64,000 nucleotides of DNA from Promerops cafer. Lineage: Eukaryota; Chordata; Aves; Passeriformes; Nectariniidae. This document shows positions 26,201 to 37,500 of the stretch, one piece after another. The notes below the pieces were generated by a model, which was not told where the DNA came from, did not search any database, and saw nothing but the letters and a program-made list of their open reading frames with translations. The stretch lies in the NCBI GenBank assembly GCA_013398275.1, contig VZSE01006238.1, forward strand, positions 124,001 to 188,000, given 5' to 3'. Within the stretch, counting starts at the first letter, position 1. The number at the start of each line of letters is the position of its first letter. Position numbers and translations under genes: made by a program.

Positions 26201-29200
26201 TTTACCACCCTAGGAAACAAAGGCAAGTAAGACACAGCACTAAAGACACAAATTTCTGTTACTCTCTCACTTTATTAATAAATGAATAAACAGTCATTTC
26301 AACACTGATGTGACTAAACAGAGCAAACAAGGTTTAAAAGGAAGTCCTCGCCTTCAAGCACCTATAATTTGACAAAGAGTTATGTAAAAAATTATCATTG
26401 CAAACCACATACTCAACATAAATTTCAGAGTATGGCAGCAAACACTAAGAACAAAAAATATGACCTGTGGGTAACCTTTTTGCATTATTGTGTTCAAACA
26501 GTAAGACTCGGGATTTACTTGTGATGACTAAAAATGCTTACTTAGACTGATCCCTGAAGGACATGCTTCCAGCATAAGAGCTGTCATGAAGGGAATCACT
26601 CTGTCCATCATCTGATTTACTGTATCCTCCAGCAGCCAACCGTAAACTCCGCCGTGACATTCTGGGTGAATCAAACACTGGATCTATTTTGTTCTCAGTC
26701 TCAAAATCCAAAGCAGATGAAGAATAACTCGAACTGCAGTAAAATAAGAACAGCAAAGTTACTGGGAGAATTTTCAACCTGGTAACAAACATGTTTTTCA
26801 AGCTAGTCCAAGTTTTCATTAAATGCAGTTTATTCAGGGTTATGGTACAATCCCCACAAGATACATCAAATAGCCCAAATAATCTAGACATATGTAGATA
26901 TTCAAAGTTCTCCTAAGCAATTCATATTACGAGTTCTACAACTGAAAGCAAATTACAGAAAGAAACAACCACAATGGAAACTACTTGTGAAGTTTAGCCA
27001 GAGCAAGCACTCATTCTTTTGACACCCATTTGAGAGCGGAAGCCATTCACAACAGCTTCTTCACCATGCTTAGCAGCAAATTAAAAATGACACACTCCAA
27101 GTTGCAAGGCAAAGATTAATTTTCAGTCTAAGTTTATTTTTGTCGATTTTCTGTTTGCCAAGTCCTTGTTTTGAGAACCGAAGATCCATTTGCCACATTA
27201 CCCTGAATTTCCATCTCTCAACAAGTAGGAACTTCCTCCCTTTAGGATACTTAAAGACTTTCCAACTTCAGCTATTTCAGTTTAACTACCATTACTATTT
27301 TTTTAAAAAATTGGTTTAAAAACATTCCTTAATTTAATACAAACCATTCAAAATATTTAACTTAAAACTAACAAAAAATGTTTAGAGACTTCACTCTGTT
27401 TTTCTCCACAGAGGCAAGTTTACACATAGATAACCTTGACATTGTCACCCCAGGAACTCCACATTTCGACATGTGATTCTCTCAGAGCCTCCATGAAAAC
27501 TTACAGTGAAGATAAAGCAGCAACACAAGGGAAACACAAACAGATTAAGCTGAGGAGTCTGTAAGAAATACATTTACCAAAGCAGAAGTTCAGCCTAAAG
27601 CAGAATTCTCATACAACCAAAGGAAACATTCAGTTATGTAAGTGAGCAGAGGCTGCTGGCACAGGGCACTGCACAGCAGGTCAGGTTCTAGAACTGCTCA
27701 GTCCTGTGGCCCACAGCATCCAAATGCTAAGTGCTCTAAGCCAGCTTTCATAAGGACTCTGTCCCTTCTTGGGCCACAGGGATATACAGAGATGTAACAG
27801 CACTTCAGTACTCCTAGGGGCTCGTTTGGTTTTTTAAAGGAAGAGATAAGCAAAGAATTGTTTATGACAGCAGCTCCTTCTCCTCAAACAAAAACAAACA
27901 AGCAAATTAGATCTGAATGAGTAGATTCTACTGTGCAAGCTGTATTTGAAATGGAAGCTTTTCCTTTAAAAAACACATACGAACAGTTACTATAAAATGT
28001 ATTTGTGTAAAAACCATTTCATGGAAATAGTTTTCTCACACAATCATTAAAGATCTCAGAACATCACAAAGTAATAATATGGTAAGTATTGTATTGCTTT
28101 GGCATACAATTGAGTTAACACCAGAAGACCTTGAAGCTACACTTACAGTAATGATGAAATTCTGACAAGGCAGTGCTTTTGAAGTTTCTTCATTGCTCCT
28201 CAGCACAAAATAAAGTATGTAAGATGGGGCTGTCAAGAGCATGTCAACTGCACTTCCTTTGGCTAAAAAACTAACCCAGACAACACACTGCCAGAAAACA
28301 TCTCACAGCTCCAGCACCTGCTGGGCATTCAGCCCATAAGATCAGACCAGAGTCTGTCCAAAGTAGCTGCTTCTATTGCCCAGAGGAGCACAGATTTGAT
28401 GGCAGGGGTTTGGTTCTGCGTGCTGGATCTCACTGGTCTGCCCTGATAACGCTGGCACGTGCAGTGCAACCCTGTGCAAGGCAGGAAGGAGCCTCAGAAC
28501 AACTTAACAAACCCAGCATATATTACTAAATACATTAGGCTTGTTAATCCTTGCTTTCGTTTGGCTGGAAGAGGGAGAAGAAATAACACATTTTCCCATG
28601 TACTTAACCAATTGCAGACTAACGAGTTTAATTTTTACAGTTTTCAAAAATGCAATGTATGATGACTCCTACTCTGACAGATACGAAGGAGAATATGGGT
28701 TAAATGTGGCTCCTCCTGCTGTTATTCTGAAAGGGTCAGAGCCACAAGAGTTTTCTGTTGAGTCCCTCCCTAAACAGTTGTTTCAGAACTCAGTTTTGCT
28801 ATTTACATTTGCCACCATGCATTTGCTTTTCCTCATCTTCACCCCACGTTTCTTACAGATACTCAATTCACAAGAACACAAAGTACACAGAACAAGCTGA
28901 CAGCTGTGACCAGCCCCAATTTGTTTCTGTTTATGAACACTTGCTGTTACCAAGTATCTCAATGAGCATTTATATCAATGTGGGTTGAATAAATAGCTTG
29001 AAGTTGAGCTCCACTATCTAAAAAAACCCAACAAATCATCATGGAATCTTTTCCTCTGTAACAAAAGGGGCTTGTCTCTCACTTACGCAGGGTAGTAATT
29101 CTCTTCACATTATCTGTCCTCTGGCAGCAGGACAGTACCTCGAAGTCTCCTAACTTGCCATCTCACTTCCCATGCTTTGGAACACAGCCTTCTTTCTTCT

Positions 29201-32200
29201 ACAGACAAGACTACAGTAGATAAAAGAAATTACTGCCTTTCCTTTCAAGGGCCAGAAATGAACCTGTACATTGATGTCCTCCTATGCAATACGTACAGCT
29301 AACCAAGAAACACCTAAAGGTGGGATGCAATTAGTCTACACTCCTGGATAAGCTCTGCAAACAGTGAGGACTCTGGTTCCTTCCCCCAGCAAACAGCTCC
29401 AATGGCTGCTGGCAGAGCTGGTGACTGAATCTAGTCTTACATTTCTAGCTTCTTGATACCTCCTTCACATGAGCTTCTACAGAATAAAAATGTCCTAGAC
29501 TTCAGTGGGTTATTTTTCAAGTAAGTGGAATGAGAATGATGTCTGCCAATTTTAGCATGCCTATAGCTTGTCTGAAGGACCTTAAGTGTCATTTATTTGT
29601 AAATACTCCTTGGAATGAAATGGGCAGTGATGTTCTTGACTATTCAGGATAACAGGCACATGCAGTACCCCTAGAGAACTACAACTGAACAGACATCTTC
29701 TAACATGGACAGACATATAGTCAATACCAAAACATTCACAGGCTTTCTAACCAGGGGGCATAACTTACATTAAGTGACCAAGGACACTACCTTGAATTGT
29801 TTAGTTATTTCTTCAGTCAGTCCCAGAACATACTTTAAAACCTCAAAGGATTTTATTTAATTACTGTGCAGAAAATGACATCCCAACTGAATGCTCTGAC
29901 ACAGGAAAAAAAAAAAATCAAACCAAATTCTTATTGATTTAACCCATTTTTCTGAAGAAGTGTTAAAGGCACCCAAACTGACAAGACAATTCAAAAGATG
30001 ATGGTGACTAAAAAGAAAGATCAGTCCTAAGAGTGGGGTGTAAATTGTATGTTGACAGGTGGGTGAGATTCACATGTTTGACTTGCATTTGGAGGAGGAT
30101 AAAGATTATTTTGGTATATCAGTTAAATGTTTTTCTGATTTGGGCTGGAGGAGTAGAAGCACAAAGTAGAAGCACTACAGCTATGAACACACAGTGATTC
30201 CAGTGAGTATTAATATAAGTTCTATTAATAAGTAATAGCCAAATCTATAAATAGCTTTGTGGTATCAAACTTCACTGTACTGCTTTCTGCAGGGCTACAT
30301 CCCAAGCCAATTTCTTTAAAGAAAATATTCTGTAAAGATTGAATTGTCAAAGGCAGAATGAACCAGATTAGAATATAAGCAAAACAAAAACAGGTGAGGG
30401 GTAAGAAGGAACAAATTTCAACATGAAAATATTTCTGAATAGTAATTCTCCCTTTCCTGTCTTAAAATATTGTTTGACCCAGAGTAGGAAGAGCTACAAT
30501 AATAGAGGTCATTCTGCACATATACAGCAAGAAGAGGCACAGCAAGAGTCTGCACAAAAGACTGTAGTTTACTCTCTTGACACCCTGAAAGCAGTGTCAT
30601 GTCAGTGTACCAAGTAGTTTTCCCACATTATTTTAACATTTGGGGCTTCACACAATTTTAAAGAAAGAGCTTGCCAGTCCTTCTTTCCTATATAAGGAAG
30701 AAGTACAACGAATTAATTTCAATGTAGTTTAACTATTCTGGCCTTCATTAATTCAGTTATTAAACTTCATCTTACCCAGCTCTACCCACTTCTAAATACC
30801 TATGCCAAGCAGTTCAACAGGGCGAGATGGCAAGCTGGAAAGTTTCAGGACATACAACCCCTCCACAACTTCTCAGTTTTGCAAAACAGTCTTCATTTAT
30901 GTAGCAAGACAAACACTCAGTTGTCCCATAAATAAGCCCCACCAAAGTCATAATGAAATATCCTCCAGATGTCCAATAGAATTTATCATTCTTCATCTTC
31001 CTTTCTACTTGCCCACTGTTACACTGGATGAAAATTTTGGACAAGAATACAACAGGAGTTTGGCTGAAATACTGTAACTCCTGACAGGTTAATCTCTAAG
31101 GTACACATGCAACACAAAGGTAACTAAACCCACTTAGTAATACAAAGTGAAACTGCTGCTGGATACAAGGCACGTAGATCACCTTTCATTGCCCAGCATT
31201 CTTTTCTTGAAATCAGAAAACCCACTTGTATTTAACCAACATTTTACCAACAGTTTTTCATAAAATTCAGGAAAAATTGCAGTTCAATTGATGCAACACA
31301 AAACATGTCACATTTTGCAACACTACTGACATTAGGCTATGGCTTAAAAAAAGATAAAAAGCCATGATCCCCAACAGAAAATGGAAACAGTAGTTTTGGA
31401 GCACACAAAAGGAGGAGTATTAACTCAGTAATCTCTTAATGCTACAGTTTTGCCAACTTCTGTTTTATTGGCAAGTAGCCAAGTATTCTCCCATCTTTAT
31501 ACTGGATCTTAATAACAATACACAATAATGACATACAGAGGGAATAGAAAAGCAAGTCTCATACTGCATCATAATGAACAATCATTTTTTAAACTTAAAA
31601 TTAGCTAAACCAATAACTCAAGTTCACTGATACATTCTGAAGCAAATATACATCTCAACTCAAAAGCAGGAAAAACCCAATAGATTAAAACAGCAACAAT
31701 CTGCTCTATTAATACTAAAAAACTCAGAATAGGCATCACAACACTTGTTCTGAATACATAACACAAAAACTACCAAACACTACAGTTAGTTTTTAGAAAA
31801 CGGAAGTGACTTAAGAAAAACAAAAACAAGAAAAAAACAAGATCATCAGAAGATACAAGAAAAAGATACAAGGAAAAGCAAGTTCATTAGAACCCAGATT
31901 TTACATTCACCCAACAAGCAGCTTTGCTAAAAGAAGTAATCAATATGTTACTTCCAGCCAAGTCCCACGCTAGTGGCAATGAGTGTGCAAAATCAGTGCT
32001 TTAAAGTCAAACTGGTCCCAAGTCACAAAAGAAAGCACACACCAAATTTACAAAACACAAAACATCGAAGAATTTTGAGGACATATTTATAGAAATCCAA
32101 CAGCAGTTGTAACTAGGCGGACACAAGTTATTCATAGCAACTAATAAACACTGAGTCATTATCTTAGTCATTGTCCTGTTAGTTCAACATTTTCTCTCCT

Positions 32201-32428
32201 CCAGTTAGGACACAGCACTTGTTTTCAAATCAGACTAGAAAAAGCCCACTTCTTCAAAGAAGTCAGCTACTTACCATGAAAGCTCAACTCTCCAGGATTA
32301 GCAACATTCAGAGAACAGACAGTTTGTCTACAAGAAGAAAAGGGTTCTCACCTGAGTGCATATGTATAGCCAGTGTTCTCTGGCAGACATTGGGGAGGGG
32401 TGTACGTGTGTAGACGTGAAAAGTCCAT
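11179..32428 (-). CDS. SUN1: SUN1, SUN-domain inner nuclear membrane protein
   Basis: SUN1 is the nucleoplasm-to-perinuclear-space half of the LINC complex. Its N-terminus faces lamins and chromatin, and its C-terminal SUN domain binds KASH peptides of nesprins, linking nucleus to cytoskeleton and telomeres in meiosis. Twenty coding exons join to 2487 nt (828 codons plus stop) with every phase matching. Layout: N-terminal nucleoplasmic part 1-320; a hydrophobic stretch at about 258-290 and the transmembrane segment at about 328-350; luminal coiled coil at about 389-640; SUN domain at about 640-825 ending RFRVHGKPAE. Cysteines expected for the SUN fold are present: C674 (STRCSE, KASH-lid cysteine), C712 (GNCWAF) and C816 (YTCLYR). 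Human isoforms run from about 785 to 974 residues. The first codon lies in MDFSRLHTYTPPQ, which closely matches the mammalian N-terminus. Confidence 0.97.
11726..11818 (-). CDS. SUN1: SUN1 coding exon 19 (SUN domain)
   Basis: This 93-nt exon covers residues 761-791 (GLDDEYQEEGKLLGEYVYD region). The acceptor is TTACAG|GG and the donor GATG|GTAAGT. Phase 0 at both ends. Confidence 0.95.
12652..12819 (-). CDS. SUN1: SUN1 coding exon 18 (SUN domain core)
   Basis: This 168-nt exon covers residues 705-760: PGNCWAFKGSQGYLVVRLS, TLEHIPKTLSPTGNITSAP. It carries C712 and H739, positions known in SUN2 for the disulfide and for KASH contact. Phase 0 at both ends. Confidence 0.97.
13309..13424 (-). CDS. 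SUN1: SUN1 coding exon 17 (SUN domain, KASH lid)
   Basis: This 116-nt exon covers residues 666-704: STRCSETYETKTAL, then LFGIPLWYFSQSPRVVIQ. It carries C674 in the KASH-lid region. The acceptor is an unusual GAG|G; a CAG seven bases downstream would shift the frame. Confidence 0.95.
13812..13896 (-). CDS. SUN1: SUN1 coding exon 16 (start of SUN domain)
   Basis: This 85-nt exon reads QAQIIVNNALKLYSQDKTG and then MVDFALESGG, almost identical to vertebrate SUN1/SUN2. The acceptor is CTCTAG|CAA and the donor GGAG|GTAAAT. Confidence 0.97.
14425..14679 (-). CDS. SUN1: SUN1 coding exon 15 (coiled coil next to the SUN domain)
   Basis: This 255-nt exon covers residues 553-637 and includes NFVSKSDLQTLLRDLELQI and GISGITEA. 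These are the helices that clamp or release the SUN domain in mammalian structures. The donor is GAAGCG|GTGAGT. Confidence 0.95.
15232..15367 (-). CDS. SUN1: SUN1 coding exon 14 (coiled coil)
   Basis: This 136-nt exon covers residues 507-552, with LELELANMKSELLSGEGVK and CEKMDVIHEK. The donor is GAAAAA|GTAGGT. Confidence 0.92.
16254..16297 (-). CDS. SUN1: SUN1 coding exon 13 (coiled coil)
   Basis: This 44-nt exon reads DIQKEFDLAKSKSV. The acceptor is TTTTTTAG|G and the donor GTGAG|GTATAA. Confidence 0.9.
16673..16759 (-). CDS. SUN1: SUN1 coding exon 12 (coiled coil)
   Basis: This 87-nt exon covers residues 464-492 (FLALHKEHELRIQTLEDLL region, human FMAFHQEHEVRMSHLEDIL). Phase 0 at both ends; the donor is CCAAG|GTATTG. 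Confidence 0.93.
17263..17487 (-). CDS. SUN1: SUN1 coding exon 11 (coiled coil)
   Basis: This 225-nt exon covers residues 389-463. It is heptad-rich (SELEKQMAFMSDRCHDQNKE region) and starts the luminal trimeric coiled coil. Phase 0 at both ends. Confidence 0.92.
17638..17783 (-). CDS. SUN1: SUN1 coding exon 10
   Basis: This 146-nt exon covers residues 340-388. It finishes the membrane span (GLWFWGLSGFISLLPPLNW) and then turns acidic and hydrophilic on the luminal side. The donor is AAAG|GTAAGG. Confidence 0.93.
18955..19013 (-). CDS. SUN1: SUN1 coding exon 9 (transmembrane)
   Basis: This 59-nt exon reads CLPKNYRWLLFLIPLLFLL and forms most of the single inner-nuclear-membrane span. The acceptor is TCTCTAG|A and the donor ACTAG|GTATGT. 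Confidence 0.93.
19128..19221 (-). CDS. SUN1: SUN1 coding exon 8
   Basis: This 94-nt exon covers residues 289-320 (GWYQLVTLMSLLKVFLVRR region, human GWYQFVTLISWLNVFLLTR). The acceptor is TTCTAG|GG and the donor GAAG|GTGTGT. Confidence 0.92.
19856..19954 (-). CDS. SUN1: SUN1 coding exon 7
   Basis: This 99-nt exon covers residues 256-289. It is hydrophobic (YFMLHVLRTAGATGWLVSQ, then LSLLWLAILSPG) and corresponds to the human GYFLLQILRRIGAVG segment. The acceptor is ATCCAG|GT. The donor CCAG|GTTACT is a poor GT site (positions +3 to +6 off consensus). Phase 1 at both ends. Confidence 0.87.
19955..24599 (-). other. SUN1: SUN1 introns around coding exon 6
   Basis: Two introns, 19955-21781 (1.8 kb) and 21866-24599 (2.7 kb), flank the 84-nt exon. 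There are short A/C-rich repeats near 22107-22135 but no transposon I recognise. Confidence 0.6.
21782..21865 (-). CDS. SUN1: SUN1 coding exon 6 (probable cassette exon)
   Basis: This 84-nt exon reads HSDYCGSMNVKEFYREDR and further, with a good acceptor (TTGCAG|CT) and donor (ATAT|GTAAGT). Both ends are phase 1 and it joins the neighbours in frame. I do not recall a close match in the common human isoform, so it may be an alternatively used exon; splicing strength and open frame support it. Confidence 0.75.
24600..24794 (-). CDS. SUN1: SUN1 coding exon 5
   Basis: This 195-nt exon covers residues 163-228. It contains GYTCSDCSMLSERKEVLTA with a Cys-x2-Cys pair as in mammals, and ends RDRSQKHAS. 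The acceptor is TTCCAG|GC and the donor TCTA|GTAAGT. Phase 1 at both ends. Confidence 0.95.
24888..24914 (-). CDS. SUN1: SUN1 coding exon 4, 27-nt microexon
   Basis: This exon encodes only GLDEEGDPKG at the joins (acidic). The acceptor is TTCCAG|GC and the donor AAAG|GTAACT. It matches the FWGLDDDGD-type sequence of mammalian SUN1, so it is real and not an artefact. Phase 1 at both ends. Confidence 0.92.
26019..26209 (-). CDS. SUN1: SUN1 coding exon 3
   Basis: This 191-nt exon covers residues 90-154. It has a basic VVKQRRSMNK motif, a Ser-rich stretch, then LIREQTEVDHFWG. The acceptor is CCTAG|G and the donor TGGG|GTAGGC. It ends in phase 1, which starts the run of frame-neutral exons. Confidence 0.95.
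26542..26733 (-). CDS. SUN1: SUN1 coding exon 2
   Basis: This 192-nt exon covers residues 26-90. It contains the conserved SALDFETENKIDPVFDSPR and MSRRSLRLA block, the N-terminal nucleoplasmic region implicated in lamin binding in mammals. It is rich in Ser/Tyr/Asp downstream. The acceptor is CTGCAG|T and the donor TCTAA|GTAAGC. Confidence 0.95.
26734..32351 (-). other. SUN1: SUN1 large first coding intron
   Basis: A 5.6-kb intron. I see no CR1 copy, RNA gene or additional conserved exon. An open antisense stretch near 28540-28900 looks like chance. Confidence 0.7.
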
Positions 32429-32448
32429 GTTGACAGTTTCAAATCATA
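32352..32448 (-). CDS. SUN1: SUN1 first coding exon (with 20 nt of 5'UTR)
   Basis: The acceptor is CTTTTGCAG at 32449-32450. The start ATG at 32428-32426 has a strong context (A at -3, G at +4) and the donor is CTCAG|GTGAGA at 32352. It encodes MDFSRLHTYTPPQCLPENT and on to residue 25. A two-codon uORF lies in the 20 nt of leader. Confidence 0.95.
32439..32447 (-). promoter_or_regulatory. SUN1: two-codon upstream ORF before the SUN1 start
   Basis: The first coding exon begins T-ATG-ATT-TGA, then ten bases, then the main ATG. Such a minimal uORF would hold ribosomes just 5' of the SUN1 start on every mRNA that uses this exon. Confidence 0.6.
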
Positions 32449-35400
32449 CTGCAAAAGGTGAAAATAAAGTAATGCAATGACTTAAAATTATGTAAAGTCA
32501 ATCTAGGAGCCCTTGCACTGTTCAGCCTGTGTTATTAAGCATTGAAATAAAAGAGCTATTACCAGAAACATGGAGCTCTCAGTAGTGGAGTAGTATTGCT
32601 GCTTGTGCCAGATATCCCTTATCATTACTACAGGAAGCTCAGGGTATTTCTGACAGTGACCTTTTTTACGATACCCTACTTTCAGCTATTTCCAAGTTCT
32701 CTGGAACATGACAGTTATGAGCCAAATTCTTATCACAACCAAATTACAACACTTCCACAGGAACTACGTTATGCTGGTATCCCCTAAAGAAGCTAAGTAT
32801 AAAAATCTAAAGAACCACACAGCCATGCTTCAGAGATCTTTTCAAAAGGTGCTTTGCTTTGAGTGCCCTCTGAGCAAAGCACAGGCTGCTCTGTGCACCG
32901 ACTAAGGATAATGCAGATGAAGCTTGACAAAGTTTTTACATATAGTCAAATCATTTTACTCTAGCACTTTCAAATACCATCCACTGAGCAGTGAGGGAGT
33001 ATCCTTCATTTCACATAATTTGTTCCTGTCATTAAAACCACTGAATACACACCCTAGCAAAGAGCCAACTGCTAAGTGACTCATAGGGTAGAATTAGGCA
33101 CATTTTCCGGAGTGCCATCCACTTCCAAAAAAACAACAAATGCAAAGCCAAAACTACCAAATCAAAACCACCCAAGCAACATTTATAAAACTTTCCATGG
33201 GGTCTTTAAAAGGTATTATAGCTTTTGGAAGAAAAAAACTGATGCTGTCATATCAACAAACTCACAGAGCTGCATGGGTGACTACTTGTGGTACTATGAA
33301 CAATTTGAGTTTTGATTTCAAAGTATTTGCAGAAAACCTTCAACCCTTCTCAGTTTTATTAGCCAAAGAATATTTTTTATTTTGTAGAAAAGATTCTTGG
33401 GTGATAGCTTATTTGTAGTTAACAAATAGGGATTTGGCTATTCTGGATTTGCATGGTTAGCAAGGCAGAATCCTGGCTACTTGCATATTATCTATGGCTT
33501 CTGTTTCAACAACAGTAAAAGATATTCCACACATCTGTGATGACATACCTAAACCAGGGTAAAAATATCCCCAGCTAATTTTCATAATCATAACATCAAC
33601 AAGCATCTCATTCTGGAGATGCACTTTACTGAAATAAGAATTTTCATTTTGTATAGCTACATATGCATCAGAAATAGGGACAAAAAGCAGGTACAGGCAA
33701 AAGCAGCTCAAAAGAAATCTGTACATGTAACATTAAAATGCTCTTAGTCAGGCCACCTGTAGCCTCCAAATCCTGAGGTCAGTAAGGCAGGAGGCTATTT
33801 CCATTACTACTGAAGATTTTCAAAAAATGAAACTTCCAGGCCTAAGCATTGTAGCTTCCTGAATCCAAGCACCTCCCATGCAAAGTGGAGTTAACGAAAA
33901 ACAAGGTCTCTTGCTATTTACTTTTTTTTTTGTATTATAGAGAACACATTTCCATTAAGTGATCCTCTACGTTCACTTCATTTGCCCCAGAGCCATAATG
34001 TTTTCACTAACTTGTATATAAATTTGTTTGTTTGCAGGAAGCTTAAATCAGTAGTGCGGAAGTATTAGCAAAGCACTCTCATTCTTTCGCTAGAACGAGC
34101 AGCAAATTCTGTTGGAATATGCAACAACTGCTGCCGTACTTTATCAACAGACAGGAGCTCAATTTAGCACATAGGAAACAGGGACCAGAGAGCAAGGGCT
34201 CCCCAGGAACAAAAGTGGAAAAACAGTGAATTTCAAAATGAGGGATGCTGATAACATCAGAGAGCACTTGTATTAAAGAATATCAAAACAAGGTTCTCAG
34301 ACATATGCCAACTGAAACTGAAAACTGTGATTAAGGTTGATCTGTTTGAATTGGTTCATCCCAATAAAGATTAACCCCCAAGGTAGAAAAACCCTGTTTA
34401 GTTTCCACTGGTGTTGATGTGTGTGCTTAGCACGCATCATTTCATCGTAAAACCTATTTTTTAACTGGCAACTCGGCAGCTAATCCTTCTGACACCCAGC
34501 AATATTTTCCCACATGGAAAGCTCAGCTATGCCAGTGAGCTTTGAGTGGCTCCCCAGCTCCTCCCTGCCTGCACTGCCCATATGGGCAGGGCAACGGCCG
34601 AGTTTGAAAAACAACATATTGGTTAAATTTGTTCCCTGTTCTTTTCACCTTCACCACCAGTTCTCTCTTTACTTGACTTCTGAATAAATCAAATGCTAGA
34701 GCATAAATAGTATTTCTTACTTGATAAGGTTTTAATTGTATCATTAAGTTATTATAGATAAAATATGTGCTTGACAAAGGCAGTGCTAACTGCAAAGCCT
34801 CCAAGGTACTTAGGCGCAGGTCTATTAATAGCTGGGTTTCATAGCACCAAGCTCTCTAGTGAAGGTATCAGGTTTACCATCTAAACACCACACTTAGAAA
34901 TCACTCTTAGAAGATTTAGGGGCTTGGTTTGGTTCACTGCTTGTCTGATGCTCTAAAATTAATTCTGACTCAAGAGGAGAAACCTCTACTTAATTTTTCA
35001 AAGCAACAAAACATGCTTAACTGACTTAAATAGAAATTGAAAATCTTCAGAGACGACCACCACCATTTGCAAAAGTGGATATCTAGAATTTACTATGAAA
35101 CTGGATTATTTTTAAGTCTAACTTTCAGTTCAATAGCTTAATCTTAGTTATCCACCTCTTCAAAACAAATGATCAACCCAATTTATTTAGAAATATTCTA
35201 CATCCGTGTTACAAAACAGACACCAGGTGGGTGGAGGACATTGACTCAGTCTAATTTGTTCACTCATGTTTAACAGCATTCCACCTTTTGTGTATTATCA
35301 TTCTTCTGGCTTATGAAACTTTCATACACAACTGGAACACAAAGAGACATGCTAATAAAATATTTTGAAAATTTCAAATTACAAAACTTGGCAGAGAACC

Positions 35401-37448
35401 TGAGAGGTAGGCACTGTACTTAGCTCCAGTTTGAACACTTCTGGGTGCCCAATGCCTTTCTGCTTTAGGTACCATAGATCTGTCTGGATTCAGTTTCATG
35501 TAGACTTTTACTCTTAGCTTTGTTGCAAGATTACCAGGCCCAAACTCCAAAATAGCCTTTTTCCCTTTTGTAGAAGCCCATAAACATCTATTTCTAATAC
35601 TAAGTACAGTGCAAGAACCAAGCATGTCATTGTATAAAACCCCAAGTAATAAGAATACTTTGGTAAGACAGCCCACAGTCAACTAAAGGGAAGCACACAG
35701 TTCTGCTGGCATGCAAGCGGACACTGCGTGGGCCTCAGCTTACAAACCACCTTCCATGTTCCTGCAGAGGAGACAGCTGGATTATTTTTCTTTTTTTGGG
35801 AAGCAGACACAACAGTCATCCTAAGCATTATCTATCCCTTGCAATTAAACTGAATCTGTGTTACAATAAACCAGCACAGCAGAAGACGACAGATTGTGAC
35901 TCTGTCAGAACACAGGGAAGCTCAGGAAGTCCTGTAATCAGTGCAGCAGAATTTACCTTCACACAAGGCCCTTAGCTGTCTCCAAAGGACTTTGAAGCTT
36001 CTGAGTGACATGAGGCTGCACCACTAGCTCAAAAAAAAAAAAAAGCCTGCCTATCTGGCAGTCACTTTCACAATCAGCCAGCCTCAACAAAATCCAAGCA
36101 CCATGGCAGCAAGCTTGCTGGCTTCCAAGAAAGATGATGAAATGCTCCTGCAGTGGCCCTTTATGCACGGAAGCATCACAAGGCAGGGGGACCAGCACCA
36201 AACACTGACCATGGGACCAACACCTCACAGGGACAGACACAAATCCTCACTGATGGCTTTTGGGGTACAGAGACTTTTACAAACATACTGTCCAGGCATT
36301 TCCTCATGAAAACCCTTTGTAACAAAGGAATTGTTAAATTGCCATTTCACAAAAGAGACCCTGGCAGAGTAGAAATATTCACCAAAGTCTCTTAGACAAT
36401 GAGAAAATTCCCAAGACAGCATGTCTTATTTTTTATGTTACAAGAGATAAAAAATGATACAATAAAGTCTTAATATATTGGTAGCACTACTTCAAATAGA
36501 ACCTTTACTATCCTCACATTTTAAAGCCAAGTAAGTTTAAGTCACTATGACTTAACACATTTAATGCCATAAATGCTAAACAGATTTGGGCAAACTATCA
36601 ATAACAATGAAACTGGAACATGCAAACTCCATCAGTTTCTGAGAGCAAGCCATTCTTTCACTTGCAATTTCAATTTTAATTTACTTCTATTATTCAGAAT
36701 AACCAATAAAATCACTATTTTTGCTTAAAGAACACAAATTCCTAAGCAAATATACTCCACAAAGGATGTTTCACCATATCAAGTTAAGTACTGGTTTAAA
36801 CAGGCTGAAGAGCAAAGAGCTCCAAGCTAAATCAACATTTTATTAAAACACACATTCATAAAACATTAATATTCCTTTAAAAGAGCAACCCAAAAGCAAA
36901 CAAACAAAAAACCCACAAGTAATAAAATTGATGTTTTACACTAAATGTTACCATTGAGCATTATGGCACAGATCCCCAAACACAGGTGCCAAACTATAGC
37001 ACAAACAACAAAACCCAGGTTCATCACAAAGCAGCAACACTGCACATTCACATTCTGTACCTCTCGAAACGCTTTTTAAAGGGGGAGCTGACAAAAACCA
37101 GTCACACATTCAGCCGCGGTGAAACAAGCAGCGTGCGGGTTCATTGTTTACACACAGGGCCCCGCTGCCAGCACACCACCTCAGAGCCCGGGCCCTCTCG
37201 CACACGCCGCGCCGGGGCCTGGCCGGGCCCTGCGCCCCGCNACGCCGGGCCATCGAGCCCAAAATGGCTCCCGGCCCCAACAAAGCCCGCAGCGCCCGCC
37301 GGCCCGGCCCCCACGCTCCCCGTCACTCGCCGAGTTTGAATTCACTGGAGGCGGCGGCCCGGCCGACCCCGCCGCCTTAACCCCTGCTGCTCCGACAGCG
37401 GCTCCGCGTCCCTCCGCGCCCCAGCACACAACAAAAGGCGTGTTTTAC
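32449..37448 (-). other. SUN1: SUN1 5' intron (untranslated region)
   Basis: The stretch between the first coding exon and the nearest candidate untranslated exon. It is AT-rich and holds nothing I can name; further untranslated exons cannot be excluded. Confidence 0.55.
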
Positions 37449-37500
37449 CTCGCCCGTCACGCTCCTGAAACGCTTCACCTGCCCGATAACACTCCCGGCA
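37170..37500 (-). promoter_or_regulatory. SUN1: CpG island with candidate SUN1 first exon (proximal)
   Basis: GC- and CpG-rich from about 37170 to 37440, with a single N at 37241. On the minus strand a good donor, GCGAG|GTAAAA, ends a candidate untranslated exon at 37449. Promoter role is inferred from the island and its position about 5 kb upstream of the first coding exon. Confidence 0.55.

Noticed and set aside
28541..28900. Plus-strand open stretch of about 119 codons with a Tyr/Asp-rich segment (MYDDSYSDRYEGEYG)
   Set aside because: Lies inside the SUN1 intron on the opposite strand, with no splice context, promoter or known relatives that I can recognise; most likely chance.
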